The notes: a model not told the origin generated them from the sequence alone. Counted from the stretch's first letter, positions 21,447 through 34,655 are shown. The stretch is 45,000 nucleotides of DNA from Neocallimastix lanati (nom. inval.) (GCA_016946835.1 JACVTC010000030.1:985001-1030000); one strand, 5' to 3'. A program made the numbers and translations.

Positions 21447-23543
21447 TTATATACGATTGTATCGTAAGATATTGGCGATAGAGGTATATCTTCTCTTGGT
21501 GGCGATTAAAAATGGCGTAAATCCAAATCTATTTCTAGAATTTTTATTTGCTTTATGCGCTAAAAGTAATTTAACTAATTCTTCATTACCACGATCACAA
21601 GCAATCAGTAATGGAGTATTAAGATCACAATTTTTACATTCGGTATTGGCTTGATGTTCAAGCAAGAGCTTAATAATATCCATATGTCCATTTTCACTGG
21701 CTAAATGAAGAGCGGTATTTCTTTCTTCATCATAGACATTGACATTGATTCCTGGATCGGAGAGTAAAGTTTCCACGATAGAAATAAAGCCATATTCACT
21801 GGCTTTCAATAGGATAGAATTAATTTCTCTCTCTTCAATAAGATTTCTCTTACGACCATAATTTAAAAGTAAATTCACTACTTTATCATGACCATTTTCA
21901 CAGGCTAGGGTTAAGGCAGTCTTCTTATTGACATTATCTCTAGTCATATCCGCATTATAGCAGAGAAGTAATTCCACAACTTTTTCAAAGCCATTCGCAC
22001 TCGCTAAAGAAATAGCGGTATCATAATCCTTATTTAATTTATCAAGATGAGCATTACGTGAGATAAGCTTAGAAGCAATAGCTTCATGACCATATTTACA
22101 GGCAAGCATTAATGGGGTATCACCAAATTGGTTTTTAATATTTACATCAATATAAGAGCCTAAACTGAAAATAAAGTCAACGACAGCACTATTACCTTTC
22201 TTTGCTCCATATAATAAGGAATACCATTGACGACGCTCCTGTGGTGCGTATTTTTTACACAAAAATTTCTTATAATAATTTATGAGAAGAAGTTGAGGAA
22301 GACTATGATTAGAAAGTACAGCCAAGGCTAAAGCACAATCAAAATCACATCCATTTAACGTGAAAATATCACATTCGTCATCATCCAATTCCATATCAAT
22401 TTCATTTTGACGACGATTTCTAATTTTGAGACACTTGTAAAGGAAGTTGAGATCATTACGCCAGATGGCTTGATAAAAGTTAAATACAGTAGGGTTAGAA
22501 GGACTACTGTTGGCGTGGTTCATTAGATAGCAGATATGATTTTCACTGAATTTTAAGGATTTAAGAAGTGGAGAGAGACCAGCACGATTACACTCACAAA
22601 TATCAGCATCATACTTCATTAAAAGTTCGATCATTTCCTTTTTATTATTGATAACACTGTGCATCAATAAACTATTTCCAAATTCATCAGTAATATTCTT
22701 TTTATAACCGTTCTTGAACAACAGTTCCACAATCTGTTTGTAATTATTAATGACAGCCCAAAGTAATATATTTAATTTATAGTAGGATTCAAAAGTTTCG
22801 AAAGCCCTTCTTCTATCATACACATTTTTACATTTTATGAGGGAGTATTCCAAGACAATATCAATAATATTTTCATTTCTCGTTTTACATGCATAAATTA
22901 AAGCATTTTCACCATTTTTATCGGTTAAACTTACTTGGTATTTTTTACCTTCATTTAAAATAATTTGTCTTAATTGCTTACGGTTGGTGCCTACTCTATG
23001 TTTTCCAAATAATATTAATTTTAAGATGACATTATTAGAGATGTAATTGTGATTCAATAATAAACGAAGTTTCTTCAAATTACTAGTATTGATAGCATAC
23101 ATAACGGCCGTTCTACCATTACTATCTCTTTTATTAAAATTGGCATTATTTTTCAATAATAATTCCATAATATCATGGAAATGACTATACTTACAAACAT
23201 AAATTAAAGGATTTTCATCTTTATTGTTAGTAAGTCTTAAATTAGCCCCCTTACTAAGTAATAAACTAACAATATCATATTGATTATTAGAAATAGCCAA
23301 TAAAAGTGGAGTCTGTCCATTAGAGAATTTAGCATCAATATCGACATATTCTAAAACAACTTCAACTATTCTTCTGGAAGCTCCATGATTAATAAGATAT
23401 TCAAAAACTCTTGAAAGATCATTTTTTGTTAAAATATTTAATTTTTGTTTAAAAACAGCACTAAAATAGTCCATATCATCTTTCTTAATACTTTCAATGA
23501 AAAGAGGATTCTTTAAAATATCATATTTAGTAGTCGCTTCCAT
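21447..23543 (-). CDS. Ankyrin-repeat protein, 698 residues, intronless
   Basis: The start is the ATG at 23543 (MEATTKYDIL). After a ~70-residue non-repeat head, one block of ankyrin repeats runs from about residue 75 to 330; examples are NGQTPLLLAISNNQYDIVSL and FGNSLLMHSVINNKKEMIEL. A less regular middle follows with an acidic stretch (MELDDDEC, near residue 390). A second block fills about 470-698 with near-consensus repeats: FGDTPLMLACKYGHEAIASK, KTALTLACENGHDKVVNLLL, NTALHLASENGHMDIIKLLL and TPLLIACDRGNEELVKLLL. No membrane segment, signal peptide or catalytic domain is visible, so it is probably a cytosolic binding scaffold with unknown partners. Its GC content is clearly higher than its surroundings, as expected for selected coding sequence. 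Large intronless ankyrin proteins form expanded families in gut fungi. Confidence 0.92.
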   Translation of the reverse strand: MEATTKYDILKNPLFIESIKKDDMDYFSAVFKQKLNILTKNDLSRVFEYLINHGASRRIVEVVLEYVDIDAKFSNGQTPLLLAISNNQYDIVSLLLSKGANLRLTNNKDENPLIYVCKYSHFHDIMELLLKNNANFNKRDSNGRTAVMYAINTSNLKKLRLLLNHNYISNNVILKLILFGKHRVGTNRKQLRQIILNEGKKYQVSLTDKNGENALIYACKTRNENIIDIVLEYSLIKCKNVYDRRRAFETFESYYKLNILLWAVINNYKQIVELLFKNGYKKNITDEFGNSLLMHSVINNKKEMIELLMKYDADICECNRAGLSPLLKSLKFSENHICYLMNHANSSPSNPTVFNFYQAIWRNDLNFLYKCLKIRNRRQNEIDMELDDDECDIFTLNGCDFDCALALAVLSNHSLPQLLLINYYKKFLCKKYAPQERRQWYSLLYGAKKGNSAVVDFIFSLGSYIDVNIKNQFGDTPLMLACKYGHEAIASKLISRNAHLDKLNKDYDTAISLASANGFEKVVELLLCYNADMTRDNVNKKTALTLACENGHDKVVNLLLNYGRKRNLIEEREINSILLKASEYGFISIVETLLSDPGINVNVYDEERNTALHLASENGHMDIIKLLLEHQANTECKNCDLNTPLLIACDRGNEELVKLLLAHKANKNSRNRFGFTPFLIATKRRYTSIANILRYNRI

Positions 23544-26000
23544 CTTGATGTTTTTTTTTTTTTTTTTTTTCCTTCTTTTTTACTCTTTTTAATATTATAG
23601 ATTATTTTATTAAATTTTGTCGGATTCACCTAAAATAGATTATTATGTATTATTAAAGTAACAAATTTACAATTCACAGAAATAACATGTGTAATGAAAA
23701 ACAAAAGGAAATTTATATATATATATATATATAATATATAAATCAGACTTTAATATTTCTATAATTTTTTAATATGCATATAAAATAAAATAAAGGTGTT
23801 AGAACATAAATTCTTAAATTTGAAATATATAATATATAAAAAATTTAGCATTACTAACCTTTATTTTAAATTTAATTATTACAATTAGATATTTCACGAT
23901 ATGATAATTTTATAAGCACTTTTTTGATAAAATTCATATATTGTTAACATACCCTTACATTAATTACTAATTTTTTTATTTATTTCTTAGTTTTATGAAT
24001 TATTACTTGTAAAAATAAAAAAAAATAAGGTGTTTTATATTATCAATTATTATTACTATTAATATCACAAAAGTTTAATTTTTTTTATTTTTGAAATAAT
24101 TTTATTTATCACAAGGTGTTCTTTTTTTTTTTTTTTTTTTTTTTTATTTTATTTAAAAGTTTACATAATAGGTAATATGATATATATATTTATTTGCTTT
24201 TAAAAAACTTTAATTTTATTCAAACTCAATTAGAGATTTTTCAAATTCAAAAAAAGGAAAAAGGAAAAAAAAAATTATATCATATAAAATGAATTATTTT
24301 ATATATTATGCGTATAATTTTCGAAAAGTTCAAATTTAAAAACAATAATGAATTCTTAATAGTACTTTCATATAGTTAATTTTAAAGTACAACACTTTAT
24401 TAGTTTAAAATATATATATATTTCTTTTTAAAAAATTGAAATTAAAAAAATAAAAAACTTTTCAATATATTTATAAATATTACTCTAAAACTAAAACTAT
24501 TTCTTAAATAGTTAAAAGAATAAAAAGTACTTTATATAAAATATTTAAAATAATAAAAAAAATAAAAAGAAGAAAACTGTGTCCTTTTATATTTTTTCGT
24601 TTTAATTTCATTAACATTTCTATTTTAAAATGAAAGCAATAATTATTTGATAATATATTGAATATAATTTTAATAATTATTAAAATAACTATTAACAATT
24701 AATTTATTATATAGATGATTTAGCAATTATTATATTTATTATATTTATTATATTTCAAGCTTTTTTTTTTTTTATTTTATTTTATTTTTAAAATATATAT
24801 ATATATTAATAGTTAATATTTAATATTTTATTTTATTTTAACATTATCATTTATTATATTTTACTAATATTCATATTGAATAAATTGTATCAAATATATT
24901 CCAGTATATTGTTAATATACACAATTTTAAACTTTAAAACCATATAACAATTTTGATTAAAAAAGGAAAAAAAGATAATTAAAAAATTTGTATATTTAAA
25001 AAAAAATAATAATTTAAATAAAATAAAGCAGAAAATATAAAAAAAAAAAAATATAGAAAATATATAAAAGAATATATACAATATTATAATATATTATATT
25101 ACATTATATAATTTAAAGGTATCATAAAATGTTTAAATAATGTACAGATAAAATGTTAATATATATGAATATATATTAATAAATATTTCATTTGAATTTT
25201 CATTAATGTATAATATATATAATATACATTAAATATAATAAAATAATTAAAGGTTATTATCATTTTTATATATTACAATTAATTATAATATATTATAAAA
25301 TACTATTTTTAAACATTTTTTTTTCTAATTTTATGATAAGATAATTAAATTGTTTCTATTGAATACCATTAAACTAATATATTGTTGCAATTGACTCTAA
25401 TTTATTCTGTATTGAATAAGCAATAAGAAATTTTCTCAATAAAATAAAAAAATTTTTTTTTATCTTTAAAAAAAAAAAAAGTTAATAAACTTTAATTCAT
25501 AAAATAATGGAAAAAAAAAATGAAATAAACGAAAAATTTATAATTATCTAGAAAAAAAAACAATTTATATAAAATTTATATATTTTTTATATTTTATATA
25601 TATTTTATATACATTATATAAATATTTTTATATAAATTATTTTTTTTCAAATTTTATTAAAATTAAAGTTTATATCTATTTAATAAAAATTTTATTTTAT
25701 TTTATTTATTAATTGAGTAGCCGTCACATGTTTAAAAATAATTCAATGGACGTCACATGAAATTTTCTTTAAATTGTGGAGAAATTCATTTGAATGAAAC
25801 AAAAAAAAATAAATAATAATAATAATAATTCAATACATTCGAATATACAGAGTGGTTGATGATACCGAATAAAATAAATTTATATGTATTGTTTATATAA
25901 AATATTATAAATTCTTAATTATTAAGGTTATTAATAAAATTAATTAATTAAGAATAACAAATGAGTTGAGCAAATGACAATAATTAATTAATATCATAAA
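23544..26000. other. Gene-poor AT-rich region upstream of the ankyrin gene
   Basis: The first ~150 bases, slightly richer in GC, should hold the ankyrin promoter. Beyond that only low-complexity sequence is seen. A pair of CGTCACATG motifs is listed separately. No open frame of convincing composition occurs on either strand. Confidence 0.5.
25722..25759 (+). promoter_or_regulatory. Two direct CGTCACATG motifs 29 bp apart
   Basis: CGTCACATG occurs at 25722-25730 and 25751-25759 in a region where CpG is otherwise almost absent. It overlaps a CRE-like half site (CGTCA) and an E-box (CACATG). No gene was recognised within 1.5 kb on either side, so the target is unknown. Confidence 0.3.
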
Positions 26001-26024
26001 TAATTAAGTAATTAAGTAATTAAA

Positions 26025-26250
26025 TAATTAAATAATAAATAAATAATAAATAATAAATAATAAATAATAAATAATTGAATAATAAATAATAAATAATAAA
26101 TAATAAATAATAAATAATAAATAATAAAAAATATATAATATATAATATAATAAATAATTGAATAATAAATAATATAATAAATAAATAATAATAAAATTAA
26201 CTATTTAATAATAAAATAAGAATAAAATAATAAAATATCATTATTTAATA
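26025..26250. repeat. AATAAATAATA-type microsatellite
   Basis: Irregular runs of AATAAAT/AATAATA units with interruptions. Confidence 0.75.
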
Positions 26251-26527
26251 ATAAATAAATTTTATTATTTATTTAATTTAAATAATTATTTATTTTTATG
26301 GCAACTGTTTTTTTTTTTTTTTTTTTTTAAATATTATCTAAACCACCACCAAATTCACTTTAATAAATTTTTATTATCATAAATTTATTATATCCAATAA
26401 TGATAGAATTATAGAATTATTTATTAATGAATTAAATTTTTAAAGAAAAAAAAATTTATATAGAAAAAAATTTTTTTTTATTTTTAAAAAAAAAAAAAGA
26501 TAACCATAAATTCTCATGTTCTACTTT

Positions 26528-26534
26528 AAACTTT

Positions 26535-26625
<91 letters not shown>

Positions 26626-26898
26626 TTTTATTTTATTTTATTTTATTTTATTTTATTTTATTTTATTTTATTTTATTTTATTTATTTTATTTTATTTTAT
26701 TTTATTTTATTTTATTTTATTTTATTTTATTTTATTTTATTTTATTTTATTTTATTTTATTTTATTTTATTTTATTTTATTTTATTTTATTTTATTTTAT
26801 TTTATTTTATTTTATTTTATTTTATTTTATTTTATTTTATTTTATTTTATTTTATTTTATTTTATTTTATTTTATTTTATTTTATTTTATTTTATTTT
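26528..26898. repeat. Pure (TTTA)n then (TTTTA)n microsatellite
   Basis: About 100 bp of the tetramer TTTA changes into about 270 bp of the pentamer TTTTA. The pentamer is the complement of the AAAAT unit in the MULE array at 11.6-12.6 kb. The 151-codon plus-strand frame across it (Tyr-Leu-Phe-Ile repeats) is a repeat artefact. Confidence 0.93.
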
Positions 26899-27198
26899 GA
26901 GTGTTCTTTTATTTTGTCATTTAAAAAAGTCAAAAGTAATTTATTATTATGTTAAAATTAATATTCTTTAATTCTATGAGATTCATCATGAATTCTATTA
27001 AAAGTTCCTTCCTATTAACATCAAAATAGTAAATTTATGTATCATATATATATAGATATATATATGTTTTTGTTAATAAAAAAAAATACTTTTTTATTTC
27101 ATTAAAGCATTAAACAATATATAAAATAAAGAAATAAATATTAAGTAAATGATAAATGAATAGATATTTTAATTATTTTAAATATAATCAAAAATTCT

Positions 27199-27238
<40 letters not shown>

Positions 27239-29317
27239 TAATAAAATAAAAATATATTGAATAAAATAAAAAGAGGGTTGAGCGAAGACATCAAAATTTT
27301 TAATGAATTAAAATGTCAGTTGTTCAATTTATAAAAACCTTTGAAATTTCTTATCAAAACTTTATTTTTTATCATGAAATGAAATCCAATGAAAAAGATA
27401 AAATGTTGAACTAAAACAAAAAAAAATTAATTAAATGATTGAATAATTAATTAAATAATTAATTAATTGAATAAATAATTAATTGAATAAATAATTAAAT
27501 AATTAAATAATTATCAAAACTTTTTTAAAAAATAAATAATAATAATTGAATAATTAAATATAAAGATAGAATGAAAAATGAACCATATAAAAGAATAATA
27601 AGAGAAAAATTATCAATTCTTTAAATTCTCTTTTAGTTAATACTTTTATTTATTTATTTATTTATTTACTTATTATTTAAATTATTTATTTATTTATTTT
27701 ATTAATTTTATTTATTAATTATTCTCATTATTTAATCATTTGATTATTACTATTAAAATGATAAGATAAAATTTAAAGTTTAATAATTCTCAAAAAAATA
27801 AAAAAAATTAAAAAAAAATTAAAAAAAAAAAAATATAAAAAAATTAAAAAAAAAAATGCATGGCATTTTTTAAACTATTTAAAAATTAAAAATTTTAACG
27901 TTATCAAATTTCCTTATCTCTAATGCATATTAATATGAATTAACATTTTTAAAAAAAAAAATTAAGACATTATCAAAAACTTCCTAATTAAAAATAATAA
28001 TAAATGAAAAATAATATTAAAAAATTCTAATTTCTGTATTTATAATTATTTTATTATTAATATTATTATTATTATTATTAGTTAATATCATCATTCTTAT
28101 TATCATTATGATTATTATTTACTATTTATTATTTATTATTTATTATTCATTTATTCAATTATTTATTTTTCAATTATTTATTATTCAATTATTTATTATT
28201 TATTATTCAATTATTTATTTTTCAATTATTTATTATTTATTATTTATTATTTATTACTTATTATTTATTATTTATTATTTATTATTTAATTATTATTTAT
28301 TATTATTATTATTATTATTTATAATTTATTATTTATAATTTATTAATAATTACTTATTATAATTATTTAATACTATATCTATTATTAATTTAATACTTAT
28401 TATAATTGTACATTACTTATATATTATTAATTATTACTATATAATATTATTATTATTATTTAATATCTTTAATATACCTTCTTATATTTTATTATTATTA
28501 TTATTTTATTTATTTAAATGTATTATGGATTTTTCCTTATTTTTCATATTAAGTAGTTTTTTTTTTTTTTTTTTTAAATTTTCATTTTTATTTATAATTA
28601 ATAAAAACAATATAGAAAAGATACTTATTTTTATTAATATGAACATTTGTAATATATTTCATTTAAAATAAAATATAAAGAATATTTTCTTGATTCACGT
28701 ACTTTCATACAATAAAAAATCATTTATTTATAAATGTATTCTCCATTGATATAATTTTTTTTTTAATTAATATATATATAATAAATAATAATCAAATTGA
28801 AATAATATAACTCTTCAATTTTTGTTTATTTTATTGCACTTTCTTTAAATTTATTTTACTCTTTTTTTTTTTTTTTTTTATTTATTATTTTATTTGATTT
28901 CGAATATTATCTTCCTTTTATCTCCTTTTTAAATTCATATTATTTTGCATTTTTATATATTACTGAATATGATTTATATTTCCATTGTGATAAAATACTT
29001 TGTATTATCTTAATACATTAAAATATTACAAATATATGATGTATCATTTTTAAATATAATTAAATAAATATTTTAATTTTTTTTTTTTTTTGTTTTTGTT
29101 ATATTCTGTATTTTTATTTTATTAAATTTAATAATTAATAAAATATATTATATTGCGTAACATTTAAATATTTATATTTATATTCATAATAATAATACTA
29201 ACAATTAAAATTAAATTTTAAATTTAGAATTATTTATTTTTTTTTTCCAATTATTTACATATCATTAAACAATTAAGATAGAAATTTTTATTTCTTTATT
29301 ATTGAAATTTAAATTAT
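26899..29317. other. Gene-poor low-complexity region
   Basis: Contains (AAT)n at 27205-27240, ATTA/AATT tracts at 27420-27560, TTATTTA repeats at 28105-28330 and poly-T runs at 28558, 28862 and 29080. A 32-codon ATG frame starts at about 27312 (MSVVQFIKTFE), too short and isolated to call. No gene, tRNA or mobile element was recognised. Confidence 0.5.
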
Positions 29318-31737
29318 TTAAAGACCACACCAGTTATCGTTTTGAACTCCCCAATTTCCATTATCATCAATATAATATATTGTTGTATTGTTAGTACAAC
29401 ATGGATATCCAAGAGATACTGACCAACAACTAGCATTATTTCTAGCATTGTTATTGTTATTGTTATTGTTGCTATTATTGTTACTATTATTATTATCATG
29501 ATTAGTATTTCTATTAATTCCGGGGTTTCAAGACGAATATGATCATACATAATACCATCAAATTGATAATTATTATTATATCCTCCAATTTTTCGGGCAT
29601 TCAATGTAATTTTGTTTTCTCCAATCTTAAAACCATTTTCATTAAGTGGGAATTCTAATTCACGATAAAATCCTCGAATTCCATCTCGACGAACACAGGC
29701 ATCATCTTTTAAAGTTGCTCACTTCCGCTGAATTCTTACCTCCATTAAGAGAAACTGAAAGTGCTGTAGAAGAATTAGCTGCAACTGAAAACGTAAAATC
29801 GAAGTTCCAGTTGGCTTTTGATCCAAATTAAAGTAAATATTCCATGGAATAGTTTGATATTTACCTCCCTTTCCAGGAACTGAAACATGACAATAATTCC
29901 AATCTTTAGAATAATCCGATTTTCCAATGTAGTATTGAATACCATTTGGAAATTCTTGTGGGAATTTATATGGAAGACCCCATTGATTAAAATGATCTCC
30001 ATGTTTATATTCCATTGCTGTACGATCTGGAATACCAATTTCCCAGGCAATTGGTCCAACTCTATTTTCCATGAATACAATTTCACCAAGATCTGCATTT
30101 TGTCCAGCTACTACGGTCACCATCTTATTTAAAATAAATTCTCCAACAACGCCTTTAGACCATGCGCGTAATTGATAACTACCTGGAATAACATTATTAT
30201 AATACTGAAATTTGGACTGATCCCTGAAATACTATGAGTCCAGAATGAATAATGACGCCATTGTTGATTTGGAATCGATTCAGTATTAGATTCCTGTTGA
30301 ACTAAAGTAACGACCGCATCATTTAATTTGAAAATCGAATTATCCAATGGATTCTTAATCGTTAATTTACCTGTAACTTTTCTTGGTTCTTTAATATATC
30401 CTGGTTGAGAAACAAAAGAATATGGCCATTTTGCTTTTTCAACTTGAGCAACTGCTTTAGCATCTCTCCATGACTCTTGTGGTGATTCTGCTTTATTCAA
30501 ATAAATTAAATAGGGTCCATAAACTTTAGACCAATCTTCTCCTTTCTTTGGATATTCATCTCCTGCTCCATAATGAGATCCGGCCATATATATAATTTGG
30601 AGAGAATCATTTTCTCCTTGGTGACAGGCAAGATCACGATTATAAGCTCCTCCATTCTTCCATTCCATTGATGGAATCACAAACCAACATCCTAATCCAT
30701 TCTTGGTTGAAAATCCATGAACATCATGTTTTAAGGCATCAATAGACCAATCATATTTATGGATAACTTCTCCTGTCTTCACTTTGCAAGCTTCTTTTGG
30801 TCCCATAATTTGACAATTCTTCTGTTCATCAGCGGTTGGTAAATAACGAGCGACATTATCTTCAACTTGTAACCAATTAAATGGATCACTCTTTAATCTG
30901 AGAATTAAACGAATTTCACTGAATTGAGTATCAGGATAATTAGCTTTGTGATCAAGTTTTAATGAAAAATAAACACCTTTAGTATCATTAAGCATAGTAT
31001 ATCTTACTTCCCTATAATTTAAATCATTAAAAAAAAGATAAAAAATAATATTTAATAAAAAAAAATATTAATTTCAAAATTATTAATATAATTTATGATT
31101 AATAAAAATATTTATAAAAGTATTTATGAATATATGATAATTTATTAAAATTTATTTTTTTTTTTTTTTTTTTTTTTAAATTTACCAATCCATATTTAAT
31201 ACGTTATCAGTAAAAGCAATTTCGACATGATCATTTGTATTTTTTATGATAGTACTTTTTTTAGCATGAACTAATTATATATTAATATATATATATATTA
31301 ATATATATATATATAAATTTTAAAATTAATATTGAATTTTAATAATTTTTTTTTATATTATTATTAAAATTTAATTATAAAATATAAAATAGCTATTTAC
31401 ATCCAACTTTTGAACCATTGGCATCAATATAAGATCTATTTAAATATTCTTGATTATCTCCTGCAATTTTTAATGAAGTAATATATCCGTCTTTCTTAGA
31501 AATAACAACTGAAGCATAGCTATTTAATTATTAAAATTAAAAATTATTAAAAATAAAATATATTATCAATATTTATTGTAATCGTAACTATTTTATTTTT
31601 AATTGACATAAAGTTTTTTTATATATATATATTTACTTATTTTTTAAAGTGTAGGAGTTATTATTTTCAGTTAAACTAACCGCAGTGACTATAGAAATCA
31701 AAGCAGATACTAATATACAACAAAATAAAACTTTCTT
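29318..31737 (-). CDS. Cellulosomal rhamnogalacturonan lyase (PL4) with fungal dockerin; last exon has four frame changes
   Basis: Exons are ~31737-31637, 31519-31401, 31270-31186 and 31011-29318; phases join correctly with GTAAAT donors. Exon 1 encodes a signal peptide ([19 protein letters not shown]), but no ATG is visible before it. The catalytic domain matches polysaccharide lyase family 4, secreted enzymes that split the rhamnogalacturonan-I backbone of pectin by beta-elimination: IHKYDWS (K at 30756-30758) and [11 protein letters not shown] (H at 30573-30575) are 61 residues apart, in line with the known catalytic Lys/His pair, and [10 protein letters not shown] follows. The fibronectin-like domain ([19 protein letters not shown]) and the CBM-like domain ([28 protein letters not shown]) complete PL4. 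An Asn-rich linker leads to a dockerin with [11 protein letters not shown] and [13 protein letters not shown] (29320-29440). The frame changes near 30215, 29790, 29720 and 29525. No other stop was seen, so recent decay and indel errors are both possible. Confidence 0.92.
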
Positions 31738-33227
31738 TTTTTTTTTTTTTTAATGTTTTAATTATTTTATGTTTTTATTAATTACAATTAATGAATTATA
31801 ATCTTTATATTTATATATACAAATTAATTAATTTATAAAATAAAAAACAAATTTAAAGAAAAATTTCATTATTTATATAAAATATTTTTTTAATAAAAAA
31901 TAATTACTAATTTGAGGAATGTTTCAATAAAAAATTTTTTAAAAATGTTTTTTTTTTTTATTTCCTGGATTTTATAATAAATTAAAATTTATTAACTATA
32001 AATAAATTATATAAATATTTATTTCTTTAGAAATCAAATATATTAAATTAATAATTTTTATTTATATTAATATTAATTATGATTAAATTATTTATTTTTT
32101 TATACAAATTATCTGTATATGAATACTAAAAAAGAAATTTTTATTAAATTTTAAAATTTATTTACTTAACTTTAAAATAGAAAATTTTTTTATTAAATTT
32201 CATTTTTTTTTATATCTTTTTTTAATTATTTGAATTTATATTTAAGGAAAATATTTATATTAAATTTAAATCTTATCTGATATTTTTATTATTTATCAAA
32301 GATAATTTATTTTTATTAGAGAATTACTAATACCAAATTAAATTATTTGTTATTTTTTATTATTTTATTTATTTTTTTTATAAAAAAAATTGTTAGGTTT
32401 ATTAATACAAATATTATATATTTATATTATTAAATCTAATTATATATAATATTAATTATTATTTGATAAATACTTTTCATAATTATATTCAAAATATTAT
32501 ATAGAAAGATAGCAAATAAAGTAAAGTACATTTTAATTAAAAATATATACTTTTTTTTAAATACTTAAAATGGTACTTGTATTAAACTTTATTAATTAAA
32601 ATTTTTTTAATTTTTTTAATTATTATTTTGCGGTTTGTAACATTAAAGTCTTATTTTGATTTTTATTATTATTTTATTGGATAATTTTAATAGATTTATT
32701 AAGAAAACATCAAATTATTATTAAAAGAAGTATTAATTATAAATTTATTCTTTTATTCTAATTATTATGATATTTAAATTTTAATAGAGATATTTCAATT
32801 TATGATTAAAGCTTTTCTCATTTTAATTTGTTAAAGCATTAATTGAAGATAATAATGTATGATTGAACTATTTTAAAAAGAATAGTATTTTGCTTTAATT
32901 CTTATTTAATTATTATTAAAAATATTATAAAAGTACGAATGACTATATATATATATAATGTTTATTTATTTATTTCGCTTCAGTAAAGATTATGTTTTAC
33001 TCATTTCAATAATGATAAAATAAACAAATTTTTTTATATAAACTAAAATAATTAAAATTGAATAATTAAAATTTTTTTTTTTTTATATTATATATATATA
33101 TATATATAACTTATAGAAATTATGTGTTCTAAAAATGTATGATTATAAGCATAATAGATAACTAATTTACTTTTATCCTCAAGAAATATAAACTAACAAG
33201 ATTTTTTAATCCAAAAAAAAAAAAATT
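31738..33227. other. AT-rich upstream region of the PL4 gene
   Basis: An upstream ATG (31864-31866) opens a short Phe-rich frame that stops after 13 codons and does not splice plausibly to exon 1. No other gene was recognised. A CGCTTCAGTAAAG stretch near 32977 is the only notable break in composition. Confidence 0.45.
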
Positions 33228-33310
33228 ATATATATATAGAAAGAGAGAAAATGCTATATAAATAAGTAATAATTTCTAATTATTTTTTTTTTATTTTAAT
33301 GTCTTTTATT

Positions 33311-33368
<58 letters not shown>

Positions 33369-33462
33369 ATATATATATATATATATTATATAGAAAGAGA
33401 GAAAATGCTATATAAATAAGTAATAATTTCTAATTATTTTTTTTATTTTAATGTCTTTTATT

Positions 33463-33515
<53 letters not shown>

Positions 33516-33859
33516 ATATATATATATATATATATATTATATAGAAAGAGAGAAAATGCTATATAAATAAGTAATAATTTCTAATTATTTTTTTTTATTT
33601 TAATGTCTTTTATTGCAAAAAAAAAAAAAAAAAAAAAAAATTATATATATATATATATATTATATAGAAAGAGAGAAAATGCTATATAAATAAGTAATAA
33701 TTTCTAATTATTTTTTTTATTTTAATGTCTTTTATTGCAAAAAAAAAAAAAAAAAAAAAAAAATTATATATATATATATATATTATATAGAAAGAGAGAA
33801 AATGCTATATAAATAAGTAATAATTTCTAATTATTTTTTTTATTTTAATGTCTTTTATT

Positions 33860-33909
<50 letters not shown>
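33228..33909. repeat. Five-copy tandem array of a ~85-bp core plus variable poly-A
   Basis: Each unit has the core AGAAAGAGAGAAAATGCTAT, then ATAAATAAGTAATAATTTC, TTTTAATGTCTTTTATTGC, a poly-A run and a TA tract. Cores start at about 33238, 33392, 33543, 33665 and 33789, so unit lengths are 154, 151, 122 and 124 bp. The cores are almost invariant; differences lie in T-, A- and TA-run lengths. No coding potential. Confidence 0.93.
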
Positions 33910-33911
<2 letters not shown>

Positions 33912-34387
33912 ATAATATAATTTGAAATTGAAACAATTGTATTACACACATATATATATAACATATAAACTTTAAAAAAAAAAAAAAAAAAAATAAAAAA
34001 ATAAAAAAAATAAAAAATATATATTTATAAAAGATATAAATTTAAAATGTATAGTATATTTTAAATATTATGAAAAGATTTATTAATTTATAATATATAT
34101 AAATTATTAAAGCTATTTATTTTATTAAAGCTCTTTATTTTATTATTTAACTTAATGTATTTATATGTTTTTTTTTTTCTTTTTTTTTGGTTTATTTTTT
34201 TTTTTTTTTTTGGTTTTAATTTTTTTTCTTAATTATATAATTATTTACTTTTTTTTGTTGTTTATGTATCTATATATGTTTACTTTATATATAATATAAC
34301 TTTATACTTTATTATTATTATTATTATTAGTATAAATATTATATATATATATATATATTTTTTAAAAAAAAACTTTTTTTTATTCTT

Positions 34388-34421
<34 letters not shown>

Positions 34422-34559
34422 TATTATTTATTATTATTTATTATTTATTATTTATTATTATTTATTATTATTTATTATTTATTATTTATTATTATTTATT
34501 ATTTATTATTATTAATTATTTATTAACTTCTTTATTTTACTTTTTTTGTTTTAATTTTA

Positions 34560-34644
<85 letters not shown>

Positions 34645-34655
34645 TTATTCTATTT
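33910..34655. other. Low-complexity 3' flank of the CSC1-like gene
   Basis: Poly-A, TA and T tracts, then TTATTTA repeats (34395-34520) and a (TTA)n run (34565-34643) that ends just before the stop codon of the channel gene. No gene. Confidence 0.6.

Noticed and set aside
26516-26971. 151-codon plus-strand frame
   Set aside because: Produced by the TTTA and TTTTA microsatellite.
27312-27410. Short ATG frame MSVVQFIKTFE...
   Set aside because: Only ~32 codons, isolated, with no homology or splice continuation seen.
29646-30132. Overlapping plus-strand and out-of-frame minus-strand frames over the PL4 gene
   Set aside because: They are shadows; the PL4 and dockerin motifs read on the minus strand, across frame changes.
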